A DNA stretch of 64,000 bases, taken from contig NC_019683.1 of NCBI RefSeq assembly GCF_000316605.1, forward strand, positions 1,224,036-1,288,035. The letters are read 5' to 3'. A program made the position numbers and the translations under genes. Below are positions 29,544 to 40,808 of the stretch, one piece after another. The notes under the pieces are model-generated. The model was not told the DNA's origin and searched no databases. It saw only the letters and a program-made list of their open reading frames with translations. The DNA comes from [Leptolyngbya] sp. PCC 7376 (GTDB taxonomy: Bacteria > Cyanobacteriota > Cyanobacteriia > Cyanobacteriales > MRBY01). Positions within the stretch are counted from its first letter, which is position 1. Each line of letters starts with the position of its first letter.

Positions 29544-29681
29544 TTAGAGGAGACCGAAGAAGTGAAGAACGCCTTGACCAGTAGTGAGTTCAAGAGCAAG
29601 AGCTGCAACGAAACCAATCATAGCCATGCGGCCATTTAGACTTTCTGCGGAGATTGTGAAACCAAATTTCTTGTCTTCCAT
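29544..29681 (-). CDS. hliC: High-light-inducible protein HliC/ScpB type (45 aa)
   Basis: MEDKKFGFTISAESLNGRMA continues MIGFVAALALELTTGQGVLHFFGLL. One membrane helix carries the LHC-type chlorophyll-binding motif (AESLNGRMAMIGF). The very short length and GQGVLHFFG end match HliC (ScpB) rather than longer Hli proteins. Hli proteins bind chlorophyll and carotenoid, associate with photosystem II assembly intermediates and dissipate excess energy under light stress; this is family knowledge. A ribosome-binding AAGG lies seven bases before the ATG. It is a single-gene unit with its own strong terminator. Confidence 0.92.
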   Translation of the reverse strand: MEDKKFGFTISAESLNGRMAMIGFVAALALELTTGQGVLHFFGLL

Positions 29682-29962
29682 GATGTGACCTTTTGTAAAG
29701 AGGAGATAAGTGCTTGACATCCTTAGCTTAACAAACTGTTACACTCTGTGGCTACGACTAAAGACTTAGTTTTAAGTCAGTGTTCCTACTCTTTTTGATA
29801 AGTTGACATTATCTATTGTCTGATATTCGATTTTTTGCCCATAGCAATCTCGCGATATTGAGTCGTTAACGTCAAAATTCAGTATCTAGAAGCAGATGAT
29901 GGTTTGCCTAGGCTGTATTGAAAGCCTCAGTCTTTGGAATCAACTTTTCAATCACCACACCT

Positions 29963-30253
29963 ATGAGTTTTGCTGGCTATTTCGGTAGAGTGACATCTGC
30001 ATCGTCAGCGATCGCCAACATTATTTGGCAGCGTATCCGTGAAGAAGGAGCGAAGCATTCACGCTGGGTTGACCGGACTCAGTTGTGTTATGTCGCAGAA
30101 CATCAAGGGAAACAGCATAAATATTGGATCACTTTTAAGGGCCATATGTTTGAAACGGGTCATCCAGCATGTGATTCGAGGGGCGATCGCTATATCTACG
30201 ACCAACTTTATGAATGGTGGCAAACACCAGAGTCTCCCGAAGTGTCGCCCTAA
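29963..30253 (+). CDS. Hypothetical protein (96 aa)
   Basis: Start placed at the ATG at 29963 (MSFAGYFGRVTSASSAIANI); the frame is open from a TTG at 29918. The middle has WVDRTQLCYVAEHQGKQHKY and ITFKGHMFETGHPACDSRGD, suggesting a small alpha/beta fold. No signal peptide or membrane segment. I do not recognise it. Confidence 0.5.
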   Translation: MSFAGYFGRVTSASSAIANIIWQRIREEGAKHSRWVDRTQLCYVAEHQGKQHKYWITFKGHMFETGHPACDSRGDRYIYDQLYEWWQTPESPEVSP

Positions 30254-30525
30254 CCAACGCCTGAATTTCCAAAGACACCGCGACTTTGGCTAATTTGTGT
30301 GTCGGCCCTCATACAGCCAATCTAATAACTAAGTGTTATGTTTGGTTGTAAGTTTCTTCGTCATCAATAATATTTCTAATAATCCATCTTAGGTAAGATC
30401 AAATTTGAACTGAGTGCTTATGTCAATATTGCCAAGATTAAGGATTTTTTGGCCATTGTTTGATGGTTAGAAAATTTTATTTTGAATCTTTGTCAGTGAA
30501 GTTGACTCACTAAGGTTTTTGATAA

Positions 30526-31233
30526 ATGTTTGATATTTCCGCAAAAAATGCAATGACTAAACAGATTTTTCATCGAGCTGTAATCTCCGCTATAGTAAGT
30601 TGTTTGGGCGTGTTTTCATTTCCATCTTTGGGCTTAGCTCAAAGTAGTACTCCTGTTGGGACTTACGAATGTCGACCTTATTCAATGGGTGATCCTCGTT
30701 CTCAAGCACCTGCAGTAAGTTTAAATACCGCAGCTCTCGAGACACGGGGTTCTGGCTATCTTCTAACAGTGGAAATAAATGATCAGCGAGGTCTATTTGA
30801 AATTCCCCTTAACTCTGAACTATATAGACAAAGTGATTGGGCTGGTCCCTTACAAATATCATCTGATGGTCAGTTTTCAATTAAAATCCCAGGAAGTTCA
30901 AGTGTTTGTATCTTAAGTGGTGTGGCTCAAGTCTCATCGAAAGCGATGCAATCACTTTTCGGTATATCGACTTCATCTTCTTCCGTAATTGCGGAAGGTG
31001 TATATTGGGTCGGCCCAACATCTCAGGCTCTCACTGTTCAAAGTCAACAGTTTAGATACACAGAGCCAGGGTGGACAAGCTCATGGAGTCCAGTTTCCGA
31101 GTTGACATCTGTGAAGAATGGCGTTTTGTTTGATGGACGACAGTATTGGTGCTTGTCTGACGACCAGGACAAGGTGGAGATTCAAAATGTTGGGTTACCA
31201 GTCGTCTGCTCTGCGAATGGTTGGTCTCAGTAA
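30526..31233 (+). CDS. Secreted hypothetical protein (235 aa)
   Basis: The N-terminus contains a signal peptide (VISAIVSCLGVFSFPSLGLA|QSS). The start may be at 30526 or at an in-frame ATG at 30553 (MTKQIFHRAVISAIVSC). The mature part is Ser-rich with two similar beta-rich halves (VGTYECRPYSMGD, VIAEGVYWVGPTSQAL) and cysteines. I do not recognise a domain. Likely periplasmic or secreted. Confidence 0.6.
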   Translation: MFDISAKNAMTKQIFHRAVISAIVSCLGVFSFPSLGLAQSSTPVGTYECRPYSMGDPRSQAPAVSLNTAALETRGSGYLLTVEINDQRGLFEIPLNSELYRQSDWAGPLQISSDGQFSIKIPGSSSVCILSGVAQVSSKAMQSLFGISTSSSSVIAEGVYWVGPTSQALTVQSQQFRYTEPGWTSSWSPVSELTSVKNGVLFDGRQYWCLSDDQDKVEIQNVGLPVVCSANGWSQ

Positions 31234-31435
31234 AAATTTTCCAACTGAAAAAGACTTTATATAGAGTTTTCGTTTATTGGTCTTCTGGGTTGATCGCCTC
31301 TTTCTTTTCTAGACTGAATTGAAAGGCGATCATTTTTTGTTTGGAGATGAATTTAGAAGGCGATCGCCCTTCCCGTGTTCAGGAGCGTTAGGATATCCAA
31401 GGACAAATTTGGATTGTGAACATTAGGCGGAAGCG

Positions 31436-32977
31436 ATGACCCCAGATACAGAGATTATTGTGATTGGCAGTGGTATTGGTGGTCTATGTTGCGCGGGTTT
31501 ATTGGCGCGATACGGATTTGATGTGCTGGTGCTGGAAAGTCATGCGATCGCCGGGGGAGCTGCCCATAGTTTTGTTCGCGATGGCTACCACTTTGATTCT
31601 GGCCCATCTTTATATTCCGGTTTGTCCTACAGTCCGTCTTCAAATCCTCTGCGACAAGTGATGGATTTGCTCGATGTCGATTGCGAATGGTTGCAATATG
31701 ATGCCTGGGGAGTGGATCTGCCGGAAGGTTATTTTCGCGCTGATGTCGGGTCTGATGGTTTTTGCGAAATGCTGACTCAGATGGGCAAAAGCGATGTCAT
31801 TTCCCAGTGGCGAAACCTCCAGGAAAAAATGCGACCCCTCGGAGAAGCTTCCGTCAAACTTCCCCTCGCTGCCTTCCGAGAAGATTTAGGTGCGCTCTTC
31901 ACTGTCGGAAAATTTGCAGGAGAGCTATTGCCCTATTTGCCCTATGCCCCTCAACTGAATGCCCCTTTCGGCAATGTGATGAATAAGGCGGTGCAGGATC
32001 CATTCGTCAAAAATTGGCTGGATTTGTTGTGCTTTATGTTGTCGGGTCTGCCTGCCTCGGGGACAATCTGCGCGGAAATGGCTTTCATGTTTGCAGAGTG
32101 GTATCGCCCTGAAGTGCTGTTGGATTATCCGAAGGGCGGCAGTGGTGCGATTATTGATGCGCTAATTCGTGGCCTAAAAAAGTTTGGTGGCAGCATTAAG
32201 CTCAATAGTCACGTGAGCGAAATTCTGATGGAGAATGGCAAAGCAAGTGGTGTTCGCCTCCGCAATGGTGAAGAAATCCACACGAAAACAGCAGTCGTTT
32301 CTAATGCTTCGATTTGGAATACCTTGGGTTTACTCGACCAGAAAAAGTTGCCCAGCAGTTTCGTTAAAAAGCGCCAAGGCATGAAACCCTGTCGGAGCTT
32401 TATGCATCTGCATTTGGGGGTTGATGGCAAAGATTTACCCGCAGAAACGGAATGTCATTACCTCATCGTTAACGATTGGGAACGAGGTGTTGCGGCGGAG
32501 CAAAATGTTGTGGCGGTATCGATTCCCTCTTTGCTCGATTCGAGTTTGGCGCCGGATGGCAAACATGGCGTCCATGTTTATCTGCCTGCGACGGAACCCT
32601 ATGACCGTTGGGAAGATATGAAGCGAAATACTGATGAATATGCTGAGTTTAAAGAGACTCGCGCCAAGGTGATGTGGGATGCTCTCGAACGAGTGATTCC
32701 AGATATTCGACAGCGGACAGAACTAGAATTAATCGGCACACCGCTAACCCATGAACGATTTTTGCGAACTCACCGTGGTACCTATGGCCCCGAATTAATT
32801 GCTGGCAAAGAAAGATTTCCGGGTTGTAAAACACCGATTCCGCAGTTATTTTGCTGTGGTGGCTCGACATTTCCGGGGATTGGCGTTCCGGCAGTGGCGG
32901 GTTCCGGAATTATTGCCGCGAATACTATTGCGCCCCTCGGAAATCATCTTCAGATATTGCAGGCGATCAAAGTTTAA
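31436..32977 (+). CDS. FAD-dependent oxidoreductase of the carotenoid isomerase/retinol saturase family
   Basis: A 513-residue flavoprotein: the N-terminal dinucleotide motif is IIVIGSGIGGLCCAGLLARY and the second Rossmann strand LVLESHAIAGGAAHSF. The middle shows YHFDSGPSLYSGLSY. The C-terminal FAD-binding segment is LFCCGGSTFPGIGVPAVAGSGIIAANTI. This architecture is shared by CrtISO (cis-carotene isomerase), phytoene desaturase CrtI and retinol saturase. CrtISO-like is the likeliest class, but the substrate is not certain. It is a single gene, preceded by a HIP1 and followed by an IS1 remnant. Confidence 0.8.
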   Translation: MTPDTEIIVIGSGIGGLCCAGLLARYGFDVLVLESHAIAGGAAHSFVRDGYHFDSGPSLYSGLSYSPSSNPLRQVMDLLDVDCEWLQYDAWGVDLPEGYFRADVGSDGFCEMLTQMGKSDVISQWRNLQEKMRPLGEASVKLPLAAFREDLGALFTVGKFAGELLPYLPYAPQLNAPFGNVMNKAVQDPFVKNWLDLLCFMLSGLPASGTICAEMAFMFAEWYRPEVLLDYPKGGSGAIIDALIRGLKKFGGSIKLNSHVSEILMENGKASGVRLRNGEEIHTKTAVVSNASIWNTLGLLDQKKLPSSFVKKRQGMKPCRSFMHLHLGVDGKDLPAETECHYLIVNDWERGVAAEQNVVAVSIPSLLDSSLAPDGKHGVHVYLPATEPYDRWEDMKRNTDEYAEFKETRAKVMWDALERVIPDIRQRTELELIGTPLTHERFLRTHRGTYGPELIAGKERFPGCKTPIPQLFCCGGSTFPGIGVPAVAGSGIIAANTIAPLGNHLQILQAIKV

Positions 32978-33011
32978 TCTGTACTTGTTCGGATTCAATA
33001 TAAGATTTTCT

Positions 33012-33688
33012 GGCGTTGCAGAATAGAGGAATGAATCTATGAGCATTGGGAGACAGGAACATCCTCGAATTTGAGGTCATGAATCAGCAATCAAATCGAA
33101 TGCTCTAACATTTCCAGAGACTTTGAATAACATCAAGTCTTTCGATAAAGTCGAGCGAGATAGTACCGCAATCGAATATTCTCCCCTTCAACATGAGTCA
33201 TGTAGGTCTTACTGACAACCTAGTCACTATCCGGTATAAACATGGGATACACTTTCCAGCCATCTGTGATGTAGAAGAAACATTTCCAGAGACTAACGAT
33301 GCCCCATAGTAGCTGGAATGCCTCTGCACATCTATCACCAACAGTCCAGGCGAGAATACCCGGTTGAAAATGCTCTACTGCTGTCCAGAGCCAGACCTTG
33401 TTTTTTTGCACCGACAAAGGTTTGAAGTTCATCGAGTTCACCAACCTGAGAAACTTGCTCAGGTTCATAAGCATCCGATAGTAACTCACTGACTTGTTTG
33501 ACCCAAGTGATGACGAGTGTGATGTACTCCTTTCACCCGTTCAATGGCCCGAAAGCCCATGCTATTGATATACATTGAGGCATTCACGTTTGAAGGCATT
33601 GGAGTAGCCGAGCTTACTGTAGTGGTCGATAAACTGACGGCCACAATCTACACAGATGTGATTGTGTTTGCCTTTTTTTTCGTTCTTA
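33012..33688 (-). mobile_element. IS1-family element, interrupted and truncated (copy b)
   Basis: The left terminus GGCGTTGCAGAATAGAGG matches the complete IS1 element. On the minus strand the InsA and InsB' sequences correspond to that copy (e.g. NLSKFLRLVNSMNFKPLSVQ region in another frame), but the 5' end of InsA is cut at 33688 by an IS982 insertion. Frames are broken. No intact transposase remains. Confidence 0.8.
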
Positions 33689-34292
33689 ACGTGAGTTCTG
33701 GATAAGGAATGATAGGTCTAATCAAGCTGTAAAGAAGGTTTTTTGGGTTGATGGCAGTAAGCAATCAGCCCACACAGCAAGTTCACACAAAAGTTTGTGG
33801 GACTGCGATGTCGGGAATGTTCAATCTGTGAGATGTTCTTCAGTTGGTCAATAACTGTCTCAATCAAAGCCCGCTTACGAGCAAAAAGTTTATTTTGATA
33901 AACCATCAAATGATGCTTCATATTTCGACGAGGTTTAGCCATTAGGGTCACCTCATGTTCCTCTTGAAGATGCTGGGCTTAAAGATTGTGAGACATAGCC
34001 TTTATCGGCAAAGACTTTACCCCATAAGTCTTGCCATAACTTCACTACAGGTTGGCGGTCATCGGTATTTCCGGGCGTCACTTGGACGTTGAGTAATTCT
34101 CCTCGCTCATTGATGACCAGGTGTAGTTTGAAGCCGAAGAACCATCCCACCGAAGTCTTGCCTCTTGCCGCGCAACCTTCAAAAACACGGTGTTGAGAGA
34201 TACGGCGATTATGGCAAACCTTGATGCTGGTGGCATCAATGAAGCTAATACCAGTGCATTGTCCGAAGCATCGTCGCAGATATGTACAGAGA
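33689..34292 (-). mobile_element. IS982-family element, 5' truncated (copy C)
   Basis: It starts ACGTGAGTTCTGGATAAGG, matching the IS982 end, and is inserted in IS1 copy b. The transposase is frame-shifted near 33950 and its N-terminal third is missing; the sequence stops where intact copy B begins. Remaining motifs are KTSVGWFFGFKLHLVINERG and GKVFADKGYVSQSL. Confidence 0.82.
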
Positions 34293-35247
34293 ACGTGAGT
34301 TCGGGATAAGGAATAAAGGTTCTAATCAAGTTTTAGAGAAGGTTTCTTGGGCTGATGACAATAGGCAATGAGACCGTAAAGTAGATTGACACAAAAGTTG
34401 GCAGGACTGCGGTGGCGGGAATGCTCAATCTGAGAAATATTCTTCAGTTGGTCAATGACTGTCTCAATTAAAGCTCGCTTACGAGCCAGCACTTTGTCAC
34501 GCCAAAGCATCAGGTGATTCTTCATATTGCGACGAGGCTTAGCTAGAAGCCTCTCATCATATTCTTCTTGTAAATACTGTGCCAGAGGTTGAGAGACGTA
34601 ACCTTTATCAGCAAAGACTTTTCCCGATAACTCTTTCAAAAGCTCCACTACCGGCTTTCTATCATTGGTGTTGCCAGACGTGATTTTTACATTGAGTAAT
34701 TCGCCATGGTCATTGATAACCAGATGTAGTTTGAAACCAAAGAACCAACCCACAGATGTTTTACCTCGAGCGGCATGACCATCAAAAACGCGATGTTGAG
34801 AGATGCGGCGATTTTGACAAACTTTGATACTGGTGGCATCAATGAAGCTGATACCTGTGCATTGTGCTGTAGGTAGACACATAGAAGGTACTAACGTCGA
34901 AGGCATCCACTCCACAAAACGTTGGTCACTCACGGCTCTGGGAAAAGCTCCTCGCCAGTGATGACGCACATTGATGAGATAGAAATATTTGAAATTACGA
35001 TAGTGAGATTGATCAAATGCAATCAATATCGTCATTATCTCGCTTAAACTCAAGCTTCTTGAGCGACGTCGCCGCCGTTGTTTCGAGGCCAGCAGCTGTT
35101 GTTGCCATTGAGGTTCGAAGACTTGGCAAACATCATCAACAGCACAAAACAAAGGCTCTAGACTGGTCATGGGAGAAAGTGGTGGATTGCTTATCAACTT
35201 CCACAATATGCACTTTCTCCTTTTCTTCTCTTATCCCGAACTCACGT
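34293..35247 (-). mobile_element. IS982-family element, complete (copy B)
   Basis: Ends ACGTGAGTTCGGGATAAG and CTTATCCCGAACTCACGT form inverted repeats. Length 955 bp. Flanks differ (CAGAGA at left, TAACTT at right), so no target duplication is present; the copy probably arrived with, or was followed by, rearrangement at this spot. Confidence 0.88.
34322..35206 (-). CDS. IS982-family transposase, intact
   Basis: At 294 residues this is full length: N-terminal LEPLFCAVDDVCQVFEPQW and SLSEIMTILIAFDQSHYRNF, then GISFIDATSIKVCQNRRISQ (first catalytic Asp), DGHAARGKTSVGWFFGFKLH, GKVFADKGYVSQPL (second Asp) and [20 protein letters not shown] (Glu). The DDE triad is complete, so the element may be able to move and to act on the shorter copies A and C in trans. 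Confidence 0.92.
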   Translation of the reverse strand: MWKLISNPPLSPMTSLEPLFCAVDDVCQVFEPQWQQQLLASKQRRRRRSRSLSLSEIMTILIAFDQSHYRNFKYFYLINVRHHWRGAFPRAVSDQRFVEWMPSTLVPSMCLPTAQCTGISFIDATSIKVCQNRRISQHRVFDGHAARGKTSVGWFFGFKLHLVINDHGELLNVKITSGNTNDRKPVVELLKELSGKVFADKGYVSQPLAQYLQEEYDERLLAKPRRNMKNHLMLWRDKVLARKRALIETVIDQLKNISQIEHSRHRSPANFCVNLLYGLIAYCHQPKKPSLKLD

Positions 35248-35583
35248 TAACTTATGACATGAAAAGCATCTGGGTGATTCTCTAATAGCTGTTGATAGGG
35301 TTTCCAATCATCGGTGCAATATACAGTGACCTGCCACTGCGATAATCTATCTAACAAACGACCTAAAGTTTGACTATCACGATTTCCCAATTCCTAATCA
35401 ATGAGTCGCCCAGTCTCACAGTCATATGCTTTCCAGATCCAAAGTTTTTTTCTTTTGGATAAAATACCATCACTCATCTAGCTCTACCACGACGGCAGCA
35501 TCAGGAGTTGGCTTGTCATAATTAGCCTCACCGAAATCTCTCACTCAATTGAGTACTGATTGAGCTGATACTTTGCTACAGTA
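35248..35583 (-). pseudogene. Remnant of a second type of IS1-family transposase (InsB part)
   Basis: On the minus strand the translation gives VVVELDE, KKLWIWKAYDCETGRLID, ELGNRDSQTLGRLLDRLSQW and VTVYCTDDWKPYQQLLENHP, interrupted by stops. This is the DDE domain of a cyanobacterial IS1 type different from the 26.9 kb copy. It is cut on the left by IS982 copy B. Confidence 0.75.
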
Positions 35584-35985
35584 TTACCTACTTGAAACTC
35601 TCAATAACTTCATTTCACTGCCATCGTTAACTTGAATTATGTCAAAGGTTAATCCAGAAAATTGAGTCAAGCGGTTAATTAATCTGTCTCCAAAGATGCT
35701 AGAAGGAGTCCGAAATCCGCCTAATTTCTCAGTTTGATTGGCGAGGCATAGTCCAGCTTGCGCCAGGATTTGTGCGGTGGAGCCATACCCAGGACCGCGA
35801 TCGCCTGTCACTTTTATGGTGAGTGTTTTGCCAGATGCAGTTTCTCCCCAAAAGCGTAAATCATAACATCCATTTTCTTGGACTTCTTCGCTGGTGCCTT
35901 CGCCGGGAGCTGGAATAATTTTTTCGAGCAGGCTGGGGGCGATCACAGCCCCAATATTATGCTGAGATTTGGACTTTTTTGACAA
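35584..35985 (-). pseudogene. C-terminal remnant of a saccharopine dehydrogenase-like oxidoreductase
   Basis: The 133-residue frame has CYDLRFWGETASGKTLTIKV, TGDRGPGYGSTAQILAQAGL and GGFRTPSSIFGDRLINRLTQ, which match the C-terminal third of saccharopine dehydrogenase-like/trans-acting enoyl reductases (about 400 aa). The NAD(P)-binding Rossmann domain is missing. The upstream end overlaps the 3' end of the MATE gene by 29 bases. A degraded N-terminal piece of the same family is at 63312. Not functional as an enzyme, although the ORF is open. Confidence 0.75.
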
Positions 35986-37342
35986 CCTCGGTTTCCCCTT
36001 GACCCACCATCAAAATCGGGAATTTATAGACGCGTAGGAGACGATAGGCGAGGTATAGACAAACCGTTCCCATGTAGCTCGTTAAGGCTGCCCATAATAA
36101 GTTTTCGCTCTGGAAATGGGTGGCGAGCAACACGAATGGACTAAAGCCAAACACAAACCCGAACAAGGCACTATTGCGGAGAGTGACACCGTCTTTAATG
36201 CCGCTAAAGTAGCTCTCCAACATAAAGGCGATCGCATTCAAGCCAAGTAAAGGGATAAGCCACATCGCCGAGCGTTGCATCATTTCGGTGACATCGGCAT
36301 GGTTGGTCAAAATCTTGAAAATGGTTTGTGGGAAAAAGACGGTCACTAGTGCAAAACTGAGGGCGATCGCCAAGCCAGTAAAGAGTGCAACTTTTAGGAC
36401 TGAGAGAATTTTCTGGGTTTGTTTTTGCCCTTTAAAATTACCGATGAGCGTCTGGGAAGTCATGCCGACCCCTTGTACCGTAAATTGGCTGAGGAGGGCA
36501 ATCTGCAATAGCAAACCATTCTCTGCCAATAGCTCTGTACCGAAGGTGGCGCTGAGATTAGTGAAAATCGAATAGGCAGAAATCCAACTGAAATACCGCA
36601 CAAGCATATTGCCCTTCAGCGAGAGAGTTTGGGATAAATCTGTTCCCTTCAACATTCGCGACCAAGCGTCTCGGAGAAATTGCCATTTCGCTGTGAAGGC
36701 GATCGCCACCAAACCGATAAACAACGCTAAATATTGACTGATGGCTGTGGCTAGACCTGCTCCGGTACTTTCCCAACCCCATTGCAAAATCATCAGGTAA
36801 TCGAACAAAATATTGCTGCCATTGCCAATAAAAGAAATGAGCAACACAATCCAATTCATCTCGCGGCCGAGGAACCAGCCAATCACCACAAAATTGAGGA
36901 GGACAGCAGGCGCGCCCCAAATGCGGGCATTAAAGTAATCGAGTCCCGCCATCTCCATCTCCGAGGAGCCAGACAACAACGTAAATCCAAATTTATGGAT
37001 CGGATATTGAAACAGCAACATCACGGCGGCGATCGCCAACGCCAGTAGACTACATCGCAACACGACTACTAAGATGTCTGTCTGGTCATTTTTGCCGACC
37101 GCATTGGCCGTCAAACTATTGGTGCTGTTTCGCAGAAATTTGAGAATACGGTAGAGATAGTCAAATAAAATGCCACCCAGAATCACCCCAGCCAGGTAAT
37201 TAATATTTTCGAGGTGCCCTAGAAATGCCGAATCCACCAGACTCGCTAGGGGAATCATCATGTTCGAGAGGATGCCGACAAAGGCCAATCGGTAGAAGCG
37301 CGGTAGAAAACTACGGTCTGGGGCTGGGATCAAAAACGCCAT
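35957..37342 (-). CDS. MATE-family efflux transporter (DinF-like)
   Basis: A 461-residue protein with about 12 membrane segments. Typical features are FVGILSNMMIPLASLVDSAFLGHL at the start, which shows the MATE P-x-x-x-x-D-x-x-x-x-G pattern, YFNARIWGAPAVLLNFVVIG in the first half and GMTSQTLIGNF in the second. Family members export drugs or organic cations using H+ or Na+ gradients in the inner membrane. The substrate is unknown. Its 3' end overlaps the saccharopine-dehydrogenase remnant. Confidence 0.88.
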   Translation of the reverse strand: MAFLIPAPDRSFLPRFYRLAFVGILSNMMIPLASLVDSAFLGHLENINYLAGVILGGILFDYLYRILKFLRNSTNSLTANAVGKNDQTDILVVVLRCSLLALAIAAVMLLFQYPIHKFGFTLLSGSSEMEMAGLDYFNARIWGAPAVLLNFVVIGWFLGREMNWIVLLISFIGNGSNILFDYLMILQWGWESTGAGLATAISQYLALFIGLVAIAFTAKWQFLRDAWSRMLKGTDLSQTLSLKGNMLVRYFSWISAYSIFTNLSATFGTELLAENGLLLQIALLSQFTVQGVGMTSQTLIGNFKGQKQTQKILSVLKVALFTGLAIALSFALVTVFFPQTIFKILTNHADVTEMMQRSAMWLIPLLGLNAIAFMLESYFSGIKDGVTLRNSALFGFVFGFSPFVLLATHFQSENLLWAALTSYMGTVCLYLAYRLLRVYKFPILMVGQGETEVVKKVQISA

Positions 37343-37463
37343 AAATGGTTTGAAGAAAAACCTAGGTGAGGAAAACGTTAAGGATAGCTTAACAATTCTA
37401 AATTATCATTTGTCCTGTACTAGTAATGTTCTTATTGCGCAGATTAGAGTCATTATGAGTTCA

Positions 37464-39545
<2,082 letters not shown>

Positions 39546-39626
39546 TCATAACAGCTTCAAGGCAGTGATGCAGGAGGAATCATCATGTATTAGATATTCG
39601 GGGATGAAATAAACTAGCGAGGAAAT

Positions 39627-40526
39627 TTATTCAGCGTCAGTAGAAGGTGCAACTAATGTCTCTTCTGCTGCTTCAATCACTTCCAACTCAGTTTGGTCAA
39701 ACACTGCCATTTCCTTAATCTGATCACGATATTTCGCGGGAGCAAGGGTCACTGCAGTCGTGAAGAGAGGTTTCGCTTGGGTATCTTTCCCCTGATTTTT
39801 GAGCACCATTGCCTTTGCTAGGACAGGACGAAAATCAGTTTTATTAATCGATGCCGCTTGGTCATAAATGGCGATCGCCTCAGTGTTGCGCTCTTGATCC
39901 ACATAAACCTGACCGAGCATCAACTGAATCGACGTCACCTTTTCGGGATCAATTTCAATGGTCTGATCAGCCTTGGGCTTACCCATGTCCTTAAGAGTTT
40001 GTTGGAGGAGACCAATTGCGCCTTCTGGGCGGTTTTGCTCCAGCATCAAATCCACCATGCCCTGTAGCGCTTTGGTGTGGGTTGCATCAACAAATAAAAT
40101 CTTTTTAAACTCTGCCGCTGCCCCTTCGTAATCCTTTGCTTTTTGCTTTACTTGACCGAGTAAAATCGCATAATCGTCGTTATTTTGGTTGAGCTGCGCC
40201 AATGTATCGAGGGGGGCCACTGCACCACTGATATTGCCTAACTGTAGCTGAGCATCAATTAGACCCCGCAAAGCCCTCTCATTCTTGGGTTCTTTCTGGA
40301 GCCACACTTCATAGCTCTGAGCCTCTTTCTCTAAAGTGGCGATCGCCGGATCTTCTACCGTTTCATTTAGCTGAGCCTCAGTCGCCGCCGCAATTCGCTT
40401 TTCCATCACCCATTGATCAAACTTCGGGAGGAAGAGCAAGATCCCTGCCATCAGGAAAAATAGACCTGAAACGCCGTAGACCCAAGGATGAGGACGGTAA
40501 TACTTCTCGACGACTTTGCTTGTCAT
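39627..40526 (-). CDS. TPR protein with N-terminal membrane anchor
   Basis: A 299-residue protein: a single membrane segment at about 15-35 (VYGVSGLFFLMAGILLFLP), then TPR repeats (LRGLIDAQLQLGNISGAVAP, LLGQVKQKAKDYEGAAAEF, LMLGQVYVDQERNTEAIAIY) and an acidic tail. The repeats are likely outside the cytoplasm. Conserved cyanobacterial architecture; a scaffold in membrane-protein or photosystem assembly is possible but not shown. Confidence 0.8.
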   Translation of the reverse strand: MTSKVVEKYYRPHPWVYGVSGLFFLMAGILLFLPKFDQWVMEKRIAAATEAQLNETVEDPAIATLEKEAQSYEVWLQKEPKNERALRGLIDAQLQLGNISGAVAPLDTLAQLNQNNDDYAILLGQVKQKAKDYEGAAAEFKKILFVDATHTKALQGMVDLMLEQNRPEGAIGLLQQTLKDMGKPKADQTIEIDPEKVTSIQLMLGQVYVDQERNTEAIAIYDQAASINKTDFRPVLAKAMVLKNQGKDTQAKPLFTTAVTLAPAKYRDQIKEMAVFDQTELEVIEAAEETLVAPSTDAE

Positions 40527-40808
40527 AGCTTGGCAATAATATAAAGAACAAAAGGGGCGTTGATAGCGAAAACTTAGCAGAAAATCGGATAACTTGGAAA
40601 AATTCTATCTAAATTTTGCTGATTTATCATCTCTGTCGCTGCATTGAGTACAATAGGCAAGCGCTGGAAGGTGCGAACCCCGGAATTCACTGAGTTTCAA
40701 AGGTTTGTCTCCTATCCTATCGCTTGTTAGGCGATCGCTCCCACCGCTGTCTATAGCCAAAAATTAGGCAGCCGTTTTTGTTGTTAGCCCCTACTTGTTG
40801 AGAAACTT

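Noticed and set aside
29682..29830. HLR1-type light element upstream of hliC
   Set aside because: Only a single loose TTTACA occurs; the paired repeat is not there.
34287..35253. Target duplication for the intact IS982 copy
   Set aside because: Left flank CAGAGA and right flank TAACTT do not match with any plausible boundary.
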